Positions 16,506 to 24,854 of a stretch of 61,966 bases of DNA are shown piece after piece. Each line of letters opens with the position of its first letter. Within the stretch, counting starts at the first letter, position 1. The translations under genes were made by a program, and so were the position numbers. Location of the stretch: contig JAFXQO010000007.1 in NCBI GenBank assembly GCA_017527065.1, forward strand, positions 1 through 61,966, written 5' to 3'. Below the pieces are notes generated by a model that worked only from the letters and a program-made list of their open reading frames with translations, was not told the DNA's origin and did not search any database. The DNA is from Clostridia bacterium. Its GTDB lineage: Bacteria > Bacillota > Clostridia > Christensenellales > Aristaeellaceae.

Positions 16506-18553
16506 CACGCGCCCGCCGTCAGCTCCACGCGCTGGATGATGTGATCCTGGTAGCACTTGTCCAGCTCCACGAAGTAGCCGCTCCATCCCCACACGCGCAC
16601 GATGAGGTTTTTGTAGTTTTCCGGATGCTTTTGGGCGTCCAGCATCCGGTCGCGGTTGACGGTGTTCAGCTGGAGCTGGTGCCCGCCGCCCTCAATGAAG
16701 GAACGCACCAGCCGCGCCACCTTGGCGACGGCCTCTCCGTCGCGGAACACGCTGTCGTGGAATTCGATGGTCAGGGGGCCGCCGTTCACCACGCGGGTGA
16801 GGTCCGGCTTGGTGAAGGAGCGGATGAGCGAGGCCGGGCCGTTCAGGCGGGTGTTCAGCGCGGGCGCGTAGTTGGCGGGCAGCGGCTCCGCGGCGGTGCG
16901 GCCGTCGGCGGTCGCGCCCAGATCCGCGGCGTGCCAGATGTAGTACATGGCCGAGCCCGTACCCGCGCGGAAAATGCCGCCGCGCTCGTTCTTCAGGCCC
17001 TCTACGGCGTCCGCGAAGGCGTCCAGCAGGAAGCAGGCCAGGCCGTCCGCAGCGTCTTCGTCGTTACCCATCTTGGGGCATTCGTTTTTCAACTGCCAGC
17101 GAAGCTCGTCGTAGCCCTCGAAGTCCGCGTCCATGGCGGCGATGAGCGTTTCGGGCGCGAGGCCGCGGCGGAACACCATCTCCTCCACCGCCGCCAGTGA
17201 ATCCGCGGCGGTGGCCAGGCCGGTGCCGTGCAGCCCGTAGTTGTTGTACTTGCAGCCGGAGGCGATGTCGCGCCCCTTCTCCACGCAGCCCTCGAAGAAC
17301 ACGGAGAGATAGGGCGAGGGAATGACGTAGAGGTTTTTAAGCCCGGCGGCGATGCGGCGCACTTCGGCGAAGATGGCCTCCCGCACGGCGGTTTTGAGAT
17401 CGTCCATGTCCCTGATTTCGCCCAGCTTTTCGCGGATGACGCGGTTCACCACGCCGGCGAAGGGCAGCGCGCCGATGTTTGGAATGTCCATGCCCGCGCC
17501 GGGCACGATGAACTCCCAGCAGGCGGCCACCACGTAGTTCCGGGCGTCCCGTTCCTCGTAGCCCAGCCGCATGAGGCCGGGGATGACCACGTCGTCGTTT
17601 TCATACTGCGGGAAGCCCAGGCCCAGCCGGGTGAGGCGGGTGCCCTTCTCAAAGAGAGAGAGGGGCGTTCTGCCGTTCACGCGCAGGTTGATCTTGGGGT
17701 CGATGACCATCAGCTCCGCCGAAGTGGTCAGGCACATGTCGGTCAGCTCGTTGTATCCGTCCTCCCCCTCCGGGGTCATGCCGGCCAGCACGATGGACTG
17801 GCCGTTGTCGCCCTGCTGCATGCCGGTGTAGAGGTCGCTGTCGCGGTTGCAGGCGAGAAAGAACTCCTCGATGAGCTCCTGCGCCTCCTCGGGCGTGATG
17901 CGTCCCGCGGCCAGGTCGCGGCGGTAGTAGGGCAGCATGTAGCGGTCGAAGCGGCCCAGGGTGTTGTGGTAATCGCCCTCGCACCACATGCAGAAGTGCA
18001 GCGCGCGCAGCGACTGCAGCGCCTCGAGGAAGGTTTCCGCCGGGCCGGCGGGCACCTTGTCCAGCACGCGGGCGATGTCCTCGCGGCCGGCCGCCCGGGT
18101 CGCTTCGGCGTAGCGGGCGGCGAAGGCGATCACGGCGAAGAGGCTCGTGCGCATGGCGTCGTAATAGGCGCGGTTTTCGCCCGCGTCCGCCGCGTCGATC
18201 TCCCCGAGCACGGCCCGCAGGCCCTTTCTGATGACCGTTTCATAATCCGGCGAGAGGTTGCACACGCGGCCCTGCTCGTGGATGTAGTGGTCCTTCGTGA
18301 TTTCGGCCCATTCCGCGTCCGTATAGATGCCCGGAATATCCGGCAGGGTGCGCAGGAAGGCGATGCGCTCCTCCGGCAGGATGACGGGGGTCTCCGCCTC
18401 CAGGAAGGTCTTGAGGCGCAGCGCGGTGCGCTCGAAGTCCTTCAGTTCCGCGCGGCGGTAGGGCGACGGGTCGACGGCCGTCTCCCGCCTGAAGGCGCGA
18501 TGGGCCTTCCGCTCCACGATGAGCGCGCGCAGCGCCCTGATTCGTTCGGTCAT
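16505..18553 (-). CDS. Pyruvate formate-lyase-family glycyl radical enzyme
   Basis: The 682-residue enzyme has the C-terminal glycyl-radical motif VRVWGWSGYF with the likely radical at G656. Its active-site Cys345 lies in ACWEF, keeping the Cys-x-Glu pair (C345, E347) used by dehydratases and related lyases. It is shorter than usual GREs (about 760-850 residues), and the sequence around the active site departs from the common GCVEP. I therefore do not assign a substrate; true pyruvate formate-lyase is unlikely because it has a Cys-Cys pair. ATG 18553 is preceded by AGGAGGGG at good spacing. The activase follows with overlapping codons. Confidence 0.88.
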   Translation of the reverse strand: MTERIRALRALIVERKAHRAFRRETAVDPSPYRRAELKDFERTALRLKTFLEAETPVILPEERIAFLRTLPDIPGIYTDAEWAEITKDHYIHEQGRVCNLSPDYETVIRKGLRAVLGEIDAADAGENRAYYDAMRTSLFAVIAFAARYAEATRAAGREDIARVLDKVPAGPAETFLEALQSLRALHFCMWCEGDYHNTLGRFDRYMLPYYRRDLAAGRITPEEAQELIEEFFLACNRDSDLYTGMQQGDNGQSIVLAGMTPEGEDGYNELTDMCLTTSAELMVIDPKINLRVNGRTPLSLFEKGTRLTRLGLGFPQYENDDVVIPGLMRLGYEERDARNYVVAACWEFIVPGAGMDIPNIGALPFAGVVNRVIREKLGEIRDMDDLKTAVREAIFAEVRRIAAGLKNLYVIPSPYLSVFFEGCVEKGRDIASGCKYNNYGLHGTGLATAADSLAAVEEMVFRRGLAPETLIAAMDADFEGYDELRWQLKNECPKMGNDEDAADGLACFLLDAFADAVEGLKNERGGIFRAGTGSAMYYIWHAADLGATADGRTAAEPLPANYAPALNTRLNGPASLIRSFTKPDLTRVVNGGPLTIEFHDSVFRDGEAVAKVARLVRSFIEGGGHQLQLNTVNRDRMLDAQKHPENYKNLIVRVWGWSGYFVELDKCYQDHIIQRVELTAGA

Positions 18554-18573
18554 GGCTATGCCCCTCCTTATTG

Positions 18574-19950
18574 TCATTCCTTTTCCACGTAGCGGCCGAT
18601 GAGCCGCGTGACGGTGCGGCCCTGATACTCGGCCTGACCGGAAATGTCGGCGTAGATGCTGTAGCGCCCGCCGGCCTCGTCGATGGGCAGGTCGGACTGG
18701 TTCTCGATGACCAGGTATTGGCCGCTGTTGTTTTCGGACACGTCGATGACGACCACGTTCGGCTCTTCCGAGAGCACGGCCTCGATGCGGCCGCGGCACA
18801 GGAAGATGCGGCCGTCCCAGATATCCCAGCAGTAGAGCACCTGCTGGTAGTCCATCTTCCAGGCGGCGCGGGAGTACTCGTTCAGCGTGGGCAGGTAATA
18901 CACGTTGAACTCGATCACCGAATCGCGGAAGCCGGGCTTGCTGGCGCGCACCGTCACGGTGTTGTCGCCGAACCGGGTAAAGTTGGCGATGAACTCGAAT
19001 TCGCCGTTCTCGGCCACCTTGATGGAGTCCGCCGCGTGGGGCGAATCGACGCTGAGCGTGGCGGTCGGGTCCACCGCGCCCCGCACGATCATGGCGTTGC
19101 GCTCGGAGGTGAACTCTGTGGTGGAGGCCAGCTCGAGGTTGATTTCCATGGGCTGGCGGTAGAACACCAGGTCTTCGCGCACCTCCAGGTGATTCGGCGT
19201 CTGAACCAGTATGGAGACCGGATTGTCGCCGTGGGGATACACGGCCACGTTCACGCTGAGGTTGCCGCGACGGTCCACCATGCCGGTCACGTCCTCGCCG
19301 CCCACCAGCACCGTGGAGCCGTAGACCACGTTTAATTCGATCTCATACGTCGATGACAGTGTGGTGACGTATTTCTCCGTGGGCCTGAGGATGGTCAGCG
19401 GCGACACGGGCATCTCCACGGTAAACGCCACAACGGGCAGCAGCCGCTTCCCGCCGCCCTCGCTGATCTGAATGGGCGTGAGGGAGATCTCGGCGGTGGA
19501 TACGTTGCCGCTGGAAGGGCCGAACCACTCCGCGTCCGCCACTGCCACGACGGCCTTGCCGCCCACCACCATGAAGCGCTCGTCCAGCTCCTCGATGTAG
19601 ATGATGTCGCCGTCGTCGCCGAAGAAGGTGATGGCGTGGCCGTTGCGGCCGTCTTCGAGGGTCACGCGCGCCAGCTCCGGCATCTGCACGGTGCCGTTTT
19701 CATAGAGCCGGTGCATGGCGCTGGACTGCCGCCAGTAATACGCCTTGTAAAGGCCGAAGCCCAGTATGCTGAGGGAGAACAGCCAGATCAGCACGTGAAC
19801 CAGGATCCGCATGACCACGGTGAGCGTGGCTTCCCACTCGGCGCGCTCGTCCTCTGGCGTTTCCCGGGAAGCGCGGGGCAGCGCCTCGCCGCATTCGGGA
19901 CACACGGCGAGACCGTCGCGCAGCTTTGTGCCGCAGGCGGGGCAGGTCAT
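18574..19950 (-). CDS. Zinc-ribbon single-pass membrane protein, beta-rich
   Basis: The 458-residue protein starts with a zinc ribbon (CPACGTKL, CPECGEAL), a polar linker, and one membrane helix at about residues 46-68 (ILVHVLIWLFSLSILGFGLY). The rest is a large extracytoplasmic, beta-rich region with Ig-like repeats (e.g. ERNAMIVRGAVDPTATLSV, DNTVTVRASKPGFRDSVIEF) and a possible OB-like end (GRIEAVL...RLIGRYVEKE). The zinc ribbon plus helix recalls TcaA-type surface proteins. I do not know its function. ATG overlaps the recF stop by four bases, and the glycyl-radical enzyme gene follows after 20 bases. Confidence 0.75.
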   Translation of the reverse strand: MTCPACGTKLRDGLAVCPECGEALPRASRETPEDERAEWEATLTVVMRILVHVLIWLFSLSILGFGLYKAYYWRQSSAMHRLYENGTVQMPELARVTLEDGRNGHAITFFGDDGDIIYIEELDERFMVVGGKAVVAVADAEWFGPSSGNVSTAEISLTPIQISEGGGKRLLPVVAFTVEMPVSPLTILRPTEKYVTTLSSTYEIELNVVYGSTVLVGGEDVTGMVDRRGNLSVNVAVYPHGDNPVSILVQTPNHLEVREDLVFYRQPMEINLELASTTEFTSERNAMIVRGAVDPTATLSVDSPHAADSIKVAENGEFEFIANFTRFGDNTVTVRASKPGFRDSVIEFNVYYLPTLNEYSRAAWKMDYQQVLYCWDIWDGRIFLCRGRIEAVLSEEPNVVVIDVSENNSGQYLVIENQSDLPIDEAGGRYSIYADISGQAEYQGRTVTRLIGRYVEKE

Positions 19951-21056
19951 GCTTCATCGCCTCCTTCGGGGCGGATCGAGCCGTCCTGAATGCGCCAGGC
20001 CGCGCCGATTTCGGCCTCGGCCAGGTCGCTCAGGTCGGTGCAGGTGACGATGGTCTGAACGCCTTCCAGCCGCCGGAGCAAATGGCGGCGGCGCTTGGGG
20101 TCCAGCTCGCTCATCACGTCGTCCAGCATGAGCGCGGGCGCTTCGCCCAGCGCGCGGCGCATGATGTCCAGCTCCGCCAGCTTGAGCGAGAGCGCCGCGG
20201 TGCGCTGCTGCCCCTGGGAGCCGTAGACGCGCGCGTCCATGCCCGAGAGCGCCAGCACCAAATCGTCCCGGTGCGGGCCGACGGCGGTGGCGCCGCGGCG
20301 GATATCGACTTCGCGAGCCACGGCCAGCGCGGCGAGCAGCGCGCGCGCCGGATCCTCCCCGCCCGCGTCGAGGGACGGCGCGTAGCGGACGGTCAGGTCT
20401 TCCCGGCCGCCGGATATTTCCAGATGGTTTTCATGGGCGGCCTCGCTCACCTCCCGCACGAACGCCGCGCGCATGGTCATGATGTCCGCGCCGTGCCGCG
20501 CCAGCTGGGCGTCCCAGTCCTCAAGGGTGTCGCGCAGGGCGGGGTTGAGGGGGATGTCCCGCAGGAGTCTGTTGCGCTGCATGAGGGCGTGGGCGTAGCG
20601 CTGAAGCGCGTAGTAATACGCCGGGCGGATCTGGCTCAGCTCCATGTCGATGAAGCGCCGCCGCTCGGCCGGGCCGTCCTTGACCGTCCTGAGATCCTCC
20701 GGCGCGAAAAGGACGCTGTTCACATGGCCCATGAGCTCTCCCGTGCGCTGGAGCGCGCGGCCGTTGACCTTCACGGTCTTGCGCCGCTGCTGGCTGAGCA
20801 GCATCTCCACCTCGTGGCTGCCGTCGCGCCGCTCGACCCGGACGAACACGCGGCCCGCGTCCTGCCCCCAGCGGATGAGCTCCCGGTCGCGGGGGGTGCG
20901 GTGGCTGCGTCCGGTGCAGCTGAGCACAACCGATTCCAGAAGCGCGGTCTTGCCCTGGGCGTTGTTGCCGTAAAGCACGGTGATGCCCTCGCAGGGCCGC
21001 AGCTCGGCGCGTTCATAATTCCTGAAATCGGTTAGCTGGATGCTGGTGATGCGCAT
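19947..21056 (-). CDS. recF: DNA replication/repair protein RecF
   Basis: The 369-residue protein begins MRITSIQLTDFRNYERAEL and carries Walker A GNNAQGKTALLE, the signature SQGQQRTAALSLKLAEL and Walker B ALMLDDVMSELDPKRR. RecF loads RecA at gaps as part of RecFOR. It is usually found in dnaA-dnaN-recF-gyrB near the origin; here it follows a DUF4250 gene and precedes a membrane protein and a glycyl-radical enzyme, so it has been moved from its ancestral place or those genes lie elsewhere. AGGAG precedes ATG 21056. Confidence 0.94.
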   Translation of the reverse strand: MRITSIQLTDFRNYERAELRPCEGITVLYGNNAQGKTALLESVVLSCTGRSHRTPRDRELIRWGQDAGRVFVRVERRDGSHEVEMLLSQQRRKTVKVNGRALQRTGELMGHVNSVLFAPEDLRTVKDGPAERRRFIDMELSQIRPAYYYALQRYAHALMQRNRLLRDIPLNPALRDTLEDWDAQLARHGADIMTMRAAFVREVSEAAHENHLEISGGREDLTVRYAPSLDAGGEDPARALLAALAVAREVDIRRGATAVGPHRDDLVLALSGMDARVYGSQGQQRTAALSLKLAELDIMRRALGEAPALMLDDVMSELDPKRRRHLLRRLEGVQTIVTCTDLSDLAEAEIGAAWRIQDGSIRPEGGDEA

Positions 21057-21093
21057 GGGTGTCTCCTGTTCCTGTTTTTGTCCGTAACTTTAT

Positions 21094-21321
21094 TTATTTC
21101 GCCGCGCTCCCCGCGTTTTCCTCCCGCGTCGGCGTTTTTTCCTGTCCGCGCACGAACTGGTTCGCTTCCCGGTCGTACCGCCAGCCGGCGGCGGCCAGGC
21201 GGGCGGCGAGGGCGTCCTCATCCTCGTCCAGCGCGGCGCACAGCTCGGACAGACTGGCGTATTCGTCGCGCAGCCTGGTGTTGACAAGACTCAGCAGAAT
21301 GTTCGGATCGTTCGGCAGCAT
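21094..21321 (-). CDS. DUF4250 family small protein
   Basis: The 75-residue protein starts MLPNDPNILLSLVNTRLRDE, followed by SLSELCAALDEDEDAL and WRYDREANQF, the pattern of DUF4250 proteins common in Clostridia. Function unknown; the middle resembles a small helix-turn-helix. AGGAGG lies eight bases upstream of ATG 21321, and a strong promoter is just upstream. recF follows after 37 bases, so the two are probably co-transcribed. Confidence 0.85.
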   Translation of the reverse strand: MLPNDPNILLSLVNTRLRDEYASLSELCAALDEDEDALAARLAAAGWRYDREANQFVRGQEKTPTREENAGSAAK

Positions 21322-21342
21322 GGCGTCGCCTCCTTTCGTTTC

Positions 21343-21372
21343 ATTATAAGACCCACCCGCGGGCCGCGTCAA
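21343..21372 (-). promoter_or_regulatory. SigA promoter of the DUF4250-recF run
   Basis: Minus strand: TTGACG (21372-21367), 18-bp spacer and TATAAT (21348-21343), ending about 22 bases before the DUF4250 start. It probably drives transcription toward 15660. Confidence 0.8.
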
Positions 21373-21453
21373 CAGATTTTGACAAAATGCGATCTTTCTT
21401 ACAGTTGATGTTAAGTGAAATTTTATTTTTTTAATATTCTGAAAAAAACCAGC

Positions 21454-21482
21454 TTGACATTTCCATACGCTGATTATATAAT
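21454..21482 (+). promoter_or_regulatory. Consensus SigA promoter of the sugar ABC operon
   Basis: A perfect TTGACA (21454-21459), 17-bp spacer and perfect TATAAT (21477-21482) lie in an AT-rich gap between divergent units. The A/T-rich tract just upstream (21411-21450) could act as an UP element. Expression of the binding protein is probably very high. Confidence 0.92.
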
Positions 21483-21551
21483 GGGTTTGGATATGGATCA
21501 GCTTTTTTCATCTGATTATTGTGTTTTCTGCAAACCCGCCCTGAATCCGAA

Positions 21552-21593
21552 ATAACAGGCACGCCGCCAGCCTGTTATCCGCACGTTGAGTGC
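21552..21593 (+). promoter_or_regulatory. Stem-loops in the leader of the sugar ABC operon
   Basis: ATAACAGGC (21552-21560) pairs with GCCTGTTAT (21570-21578), followed by a small GCAC/GTGC hairpin (21581-21593). They lie in a leader of about 140 nt with the AGGAGGG site starting some 25 nt later. They do not match a riboswitch I know and could affect mRNA stability or bind a repressor. Confidence 0.5.
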
Positions 21594-21627
21594 GAATGGC
21601 GGTAATACTTTTTTCAGGAGGGACACA

Positions 21628-23274
21628 ATGAATAAGATCGCGAAGATTCTGTGTCTGGTTCTTTCCCTGATGATGGTTGCTTCGGCCGCCCTGGCGGTTG
21701 AGAGCTCCCAGATCGTGGGCACCGCGGTGATCACGCGCCATGATTACGGCGCCCGCGGCCTCACCCAGCTGCCCATCGTCGACGAGCCCCTCACCATTCA
21801 GGTGTGGAAGGGCCTCAACGAGCCGGTTATGACGAGCTGGGATCAGTGCATCGTCTACGACGAGCTGGAAAAGCGCACTGGCATTCACATCGATTGGGTT
21901 TATCCGCCGGTTGGCTCCGAGCGCGATAACTTCAACCTGCGCATCGCCAGCAACGACCTGCCCCACATGTTCGTCGAGGGCCGCAGCCAGTATGCGGGCT
22001 CCCTGGATGAGATCTGTGACGACGAAGTCTTCATGGACATCACCCCCTACTACGAGGCGGGCTACACCCCCAACTACAAGTACCTGCGCGATAACCACGA
22101 GGATATCCGCATGGACACCATCCTGGACAGCGGCAAGCTGGCCGTGTTCTGGCAGTTCGACTACGTCGGAACCTCCCCGTGGTCCGGCTTCTGGGCCCGC
22201 AAGGACCTGATGGACAAGTACGGCCTCGAGGCTCCCGTGACCTTCGAGGACTGGGAGAACTTCATCAAGACCTGCTATGACGAGGGCGGCTACAAGATCC
22301 TCATCCAGGTCGGTGAAAACGGCGGCGGCGGCGGCGACCTGGACACCTGCTACTATGTGTTCTCCGCCTTCGACGTGGGCTACTACTACTATCAGGTGGA
22401 CGGCACCGTGAAGTACGGCGCAATGGAAGACGGCTACCAGCAGGCGCTGGAGATCCTGGCCAAGTGGTATGCCAACGGCTGGATCGATCCCGACTTCGCC
22501 GGCTATGACTGGAACACCTACACCGCCCGCATCGCGGATCCCGCCAACTACTCCATCTTCGGCATGAACTACGGCGAAGTCGGCCAGACCGTGACCACCT
22601 CCCGCCTGAGCGTGCCCGAGTATGACCTGATCCCGATCAACGGCCCCAAGCAGACCCCCGATCAGGAGCTGCATCTCCGTCAGTATGACTTCACCACCCG
22701 CGCTCAGTGGGACGCCCTCACCTGGCGCTGCGTGGAAGACGGCATCGCCGAAAAGGTCTGCCAGTGGAAGGACTACTGGTACAGCCAGGAAGGCGCCGAG
22801 CTGTTCTCCTACGGTGTTGAAGGCATCAGCTACATCTGGAACGACAAGGGCGAGCTCGAGTGGGTCTATGACAAGCCCGAGAACGCTCAGTACTTCCCGA
22901 TCGACATGGCTGACGAGACCAAGGACTTCTGGACCGTGTATCCGCTCTTCAAGCTGCACAACGGCGGCTACCTGCGTGACTCCGGCTCCTACATCATGTC
23001 CGACTACGTCTGGGCTTGCATCGACGAGTGGGCCAAGGTTGAGCCCACCTACGGCATCCCGATGACCAGCTTCACCGCCGAAGAGGCGACCGACTACGCC
23101 GCCCTCAACACGCCCATCCAGAGCTACCTGAATGAGTGCGTCGGCAAGATCATCACCGGCCAGATGGATGCTTCCGAGTGGCCCACCGTCCAGCAGACTC
23201 TGAAGGACATGGGCATCGAAGAGTGCATCGCCTATCAGCAGGCCGCTCTCGAGCGTTACAACGCCCGTAGCTGA
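21628..23274 (+). CDS. Extracellular sugar-binding protein (LplA-like)
   Basis: The 548-residue protein has a signal peptide (MNKIAKILCLVLSLMMVASAALA). Typical features of family 1 oligosaccharide-binding proteins of the LplA type follow: EPLTIQVWKG, RTGIHIDWVYPPVG, NDLPHMFVEG, ARKDLMDKYGLEAPVTFEDWENF, and repeated aromatic residues. There is no lipobox cysteine at the cleavage site, unusual for a Gram-positive binding protein. Probably binds a complex plant-derived oligosaccharide or its fragments; substrate unknown. ATG 21628 follows CAGGAGGG. The two permease genes follow after a stable stem-loop. Confidence 0.92.
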   Translation: MNKIAKILCLVLSLMMVASAALAVESSQIVGTAVITRHDYGARGLTQLPIVDEPLTIQVWKGLNEPVMTSWDQCIVYDELEKRTGIHIDWVYPPVGSERDNFNLRIASNDLPHMFVEGRSQYAGSLDEICDDEVFMDITPYYEAGYTPNYKYLRDNHEDIRMDTILDSGKLAVFWQFDYVGTSPWSGFWARKDLMDKYGLEAPVTFEDWENFIKTCYDEGGYKILIQVGENGGGGGDLDTCYYVFSAFDVGYYYYQVDGTVKYGAMEDGYQQALEILAKWYANGWIDPDFAGYDWNTYTARIADPANYSIFGMNYGEVGQTVTTSRLSVPEYDLIPINGPKQTPDQELHLRQYDFTTRAQWDALTWRCVEDGIAEKVCQWKDYWYSQEGAELFSYGVEGISYIWNDKGELEWVYDKPENAQYFPIDMADETKDFWTVYPLFKLHNGGYLRDSGSYIMSDYVWACIDEWAKVEPTYGIPMTSFTAEEATDYAALNTPIQSYLNECVGKIITGQMDASEWPTVQQTLKDMGIEECIAYQQAALERYNARS

Positions 23275-23305
23275 TCTGGTTCAAAGGCATAAGTCAAGCT
23301 GTTTT

Positions 23306-23337
23306 CCATACCGGGCGGATCCTTCCGCCCGGTATGG
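23306..23337 (+). promoter_or_regulatory. Stable stem-loop between binding-protein and permease genes
   Basis: CCATACCGGGCGGA (23306-23319) and TCCGCCCGGTATGG (23324-23337) form a perfect 14-bp stem with a four-base loop. No T-run follows, so it is more likely a 3' mRNA-stabilising or partial-termination element that lets the binding protein be made in excess over the permeases. Confidence 0.75.
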
Positions 23338-23385
23338 ATTCATTGTAATCCGGTACACCAAAACGGGAGTATGAGGTGATAATAC

Positions 23386-24840
23386 TTGACTCAGAATAAC
23401 AGCAAGAAAAGCACCGAGATGAATTTGCTGACAAAGATTCTGATCATCGCGCTTACCATTGTAACCCTGTGCAGCCTGGCGCTGGGATATATTTCTGCCC
23501 TGGATCAGACAGCCAATGAAAACGTGTTGTCCTACAACGGCATACAGATGCTGTTCGGCGGCACGGGTGGGAAAAGCGCGAGCTCGCTCAATCCCATGCT
23601 TCTGCTCTCGTTGGTTTGCTACGTTTTGTTGATTGTCGGCATTTTCTTCCGCAAGGACAATTCCTTCATGTGCATCGCCTGCTCGGCCCTCGGCTTCGCG
23701 GCGCTGCTCATGTTCATGTTCGACGCCCGCTTCGCAGACAGGCGCGAATTCAACTTCGCCGAAGGGAGCGTTTCTCCCCAGATCGGCTGGTGGATCGGCG
23801 TCCTGGCAGCGCTGGCCATACTGATCGTCGCCATCGCCAACAAGAGCGCAATCGCCGCCGCAAAGCGGCACAACCAGCGGCTGCGCCTTTACGAGAACCG
23901 CGATCTGCCCGCGGGCTACAAGGATCCCACCGTGTGGGAAATCATCAAGCGCGACTTTGAAAAGCACTGGCCCGTGTACCTCATGGTGCTGCCCGTGCTG
24001 GCGTTCTATATTATCTGGTGCTACGGCCCGATGTACGGCATCATCATCGCCTTCAACGACTACAAGCCGAAGAAGGGCTTCCTCGGCAGCCCCTGGGTGG
24101 GCCTGGACTGGTACCGCGAGTTCTTCCGCGGCCCCTTCGCCTGGCGCACCATCCGCAACACCCTGTTCATCAGCGTCTACAACATGCTGATCGGCTTCCC
24201 CGCGCCCATCGTGCTGGCGCTCATGCTGAACGAAATGCGCTCCATCGCCTACAAGCGCGTCGTTCAGACCATCACCTACATTCCCCACTTCATCTCGCTG
24301 GTCGTCATGTCCGGCCTGCTGATCGACTTCCTCTCCTCCGACGGCGTGATCACGACCGTGCTCTCAAAGGTATTCGGAATACCGGCAAAGAACTACCTGG
24401 GCTACGCGCAATATTTCAGAACGGTATATGTCGGCTCTGAAATATGGCAGCACCTGGGCTGGGATTCCATCATCTACCTGAGTGCCCTGTCCGCCGTCGA
24501 CCAGGAACTGTATGAGGCGGCCCGCATCGACGGCGCGGGACGGCTGAAGCAGACCTGGCACGTGACGCTGCCCGGCATCGCGCCCACGATCACCATCCTG
24601 CTGATCCTGCGCATCGGCCAGCTCCTCAGCGTCGGCTACGAGAAGATCATCCTGATCTACAACTCTTCGATCTATGAGACGGCGGACGTCATCTCCACAT
24701 ACGTCTACCGCGTCGGTATAACGGACAGCAAATTCTCCCGTTCAACTGCCATCAACACGCTCAACAGCGCAGTGAATTTCTTGCTCGTTGTCATGGCAAA
24801 CAAGATTTCCGGCATGCTCAGTGAAACCAGTTTGTGGTAA
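23386..24840 (+). CDS. Sugar ABC transporter permease (LplB-like) with N-terminal extension
   Basis: The 484-residue protein starts at TTG 23386 behind GAGGTGA. Residues about 180-484 are a normal LplB-type permease: WPVYLMVLPVLAFYIIWCYGPMYG, six membrane helices, and the EAA loop EAARIDGAGRLKQTWHVTLPG that docks the ATPase. The first 165 residues add four extra membrane helices (e.g. LLLSLVCYVLLIVGIFF, WWIGVLAALAILIVAIA), roughly half again the length of ordinary members (about 300). It forms a heterodimer with the next gene product. No ATP-binding subunit is encoded nearby, so a shared MsmX-type ATPase is likely. Confidence 0.92.
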   Translation: MTQNNSKKSTEMNLLTKILIIALTIVTLCSLALGYISALDQTANENVLSYNGIQMLFGGTGGKSASSLNPMLLLSLVCYVLLIVGIFFRKDNSFMCIACSALGFAALLMFMFDARFADRREFNFAEGSVSPQIGWWIGVLAALAILIVAIANKSAIAAAKRHNQRLRLYENRDLPAGYKDPTVWEIIKRDFEKHWPVYLMVLPVLAFYIIWCYGPMYGIIIAFNDYKPKKGFLGSPWVGLDWYREFFRGPFAWRTIRNTLFISVYNMLIGFPAPIVLALMLNEMRSIAYKRVVQTITYIPHFISLVVMSGLLIDFLSSDGVITTVLSKVFGIPAKNYLGYAQYFRTVYVGSEIWQHLGWDSIIYLSALSAVDQELYEAARIDGAGRLKQTWHVTLPGIAPTITILLILRIGQLLSVGYEKIILIYNSSIYETADVISTYVYRVGITDSKFSRSTAINTLNSAVNFLLVVMANKISGMLSETSLW

Positions 24841-24854
24841 GGAGGGTGTAAAAC

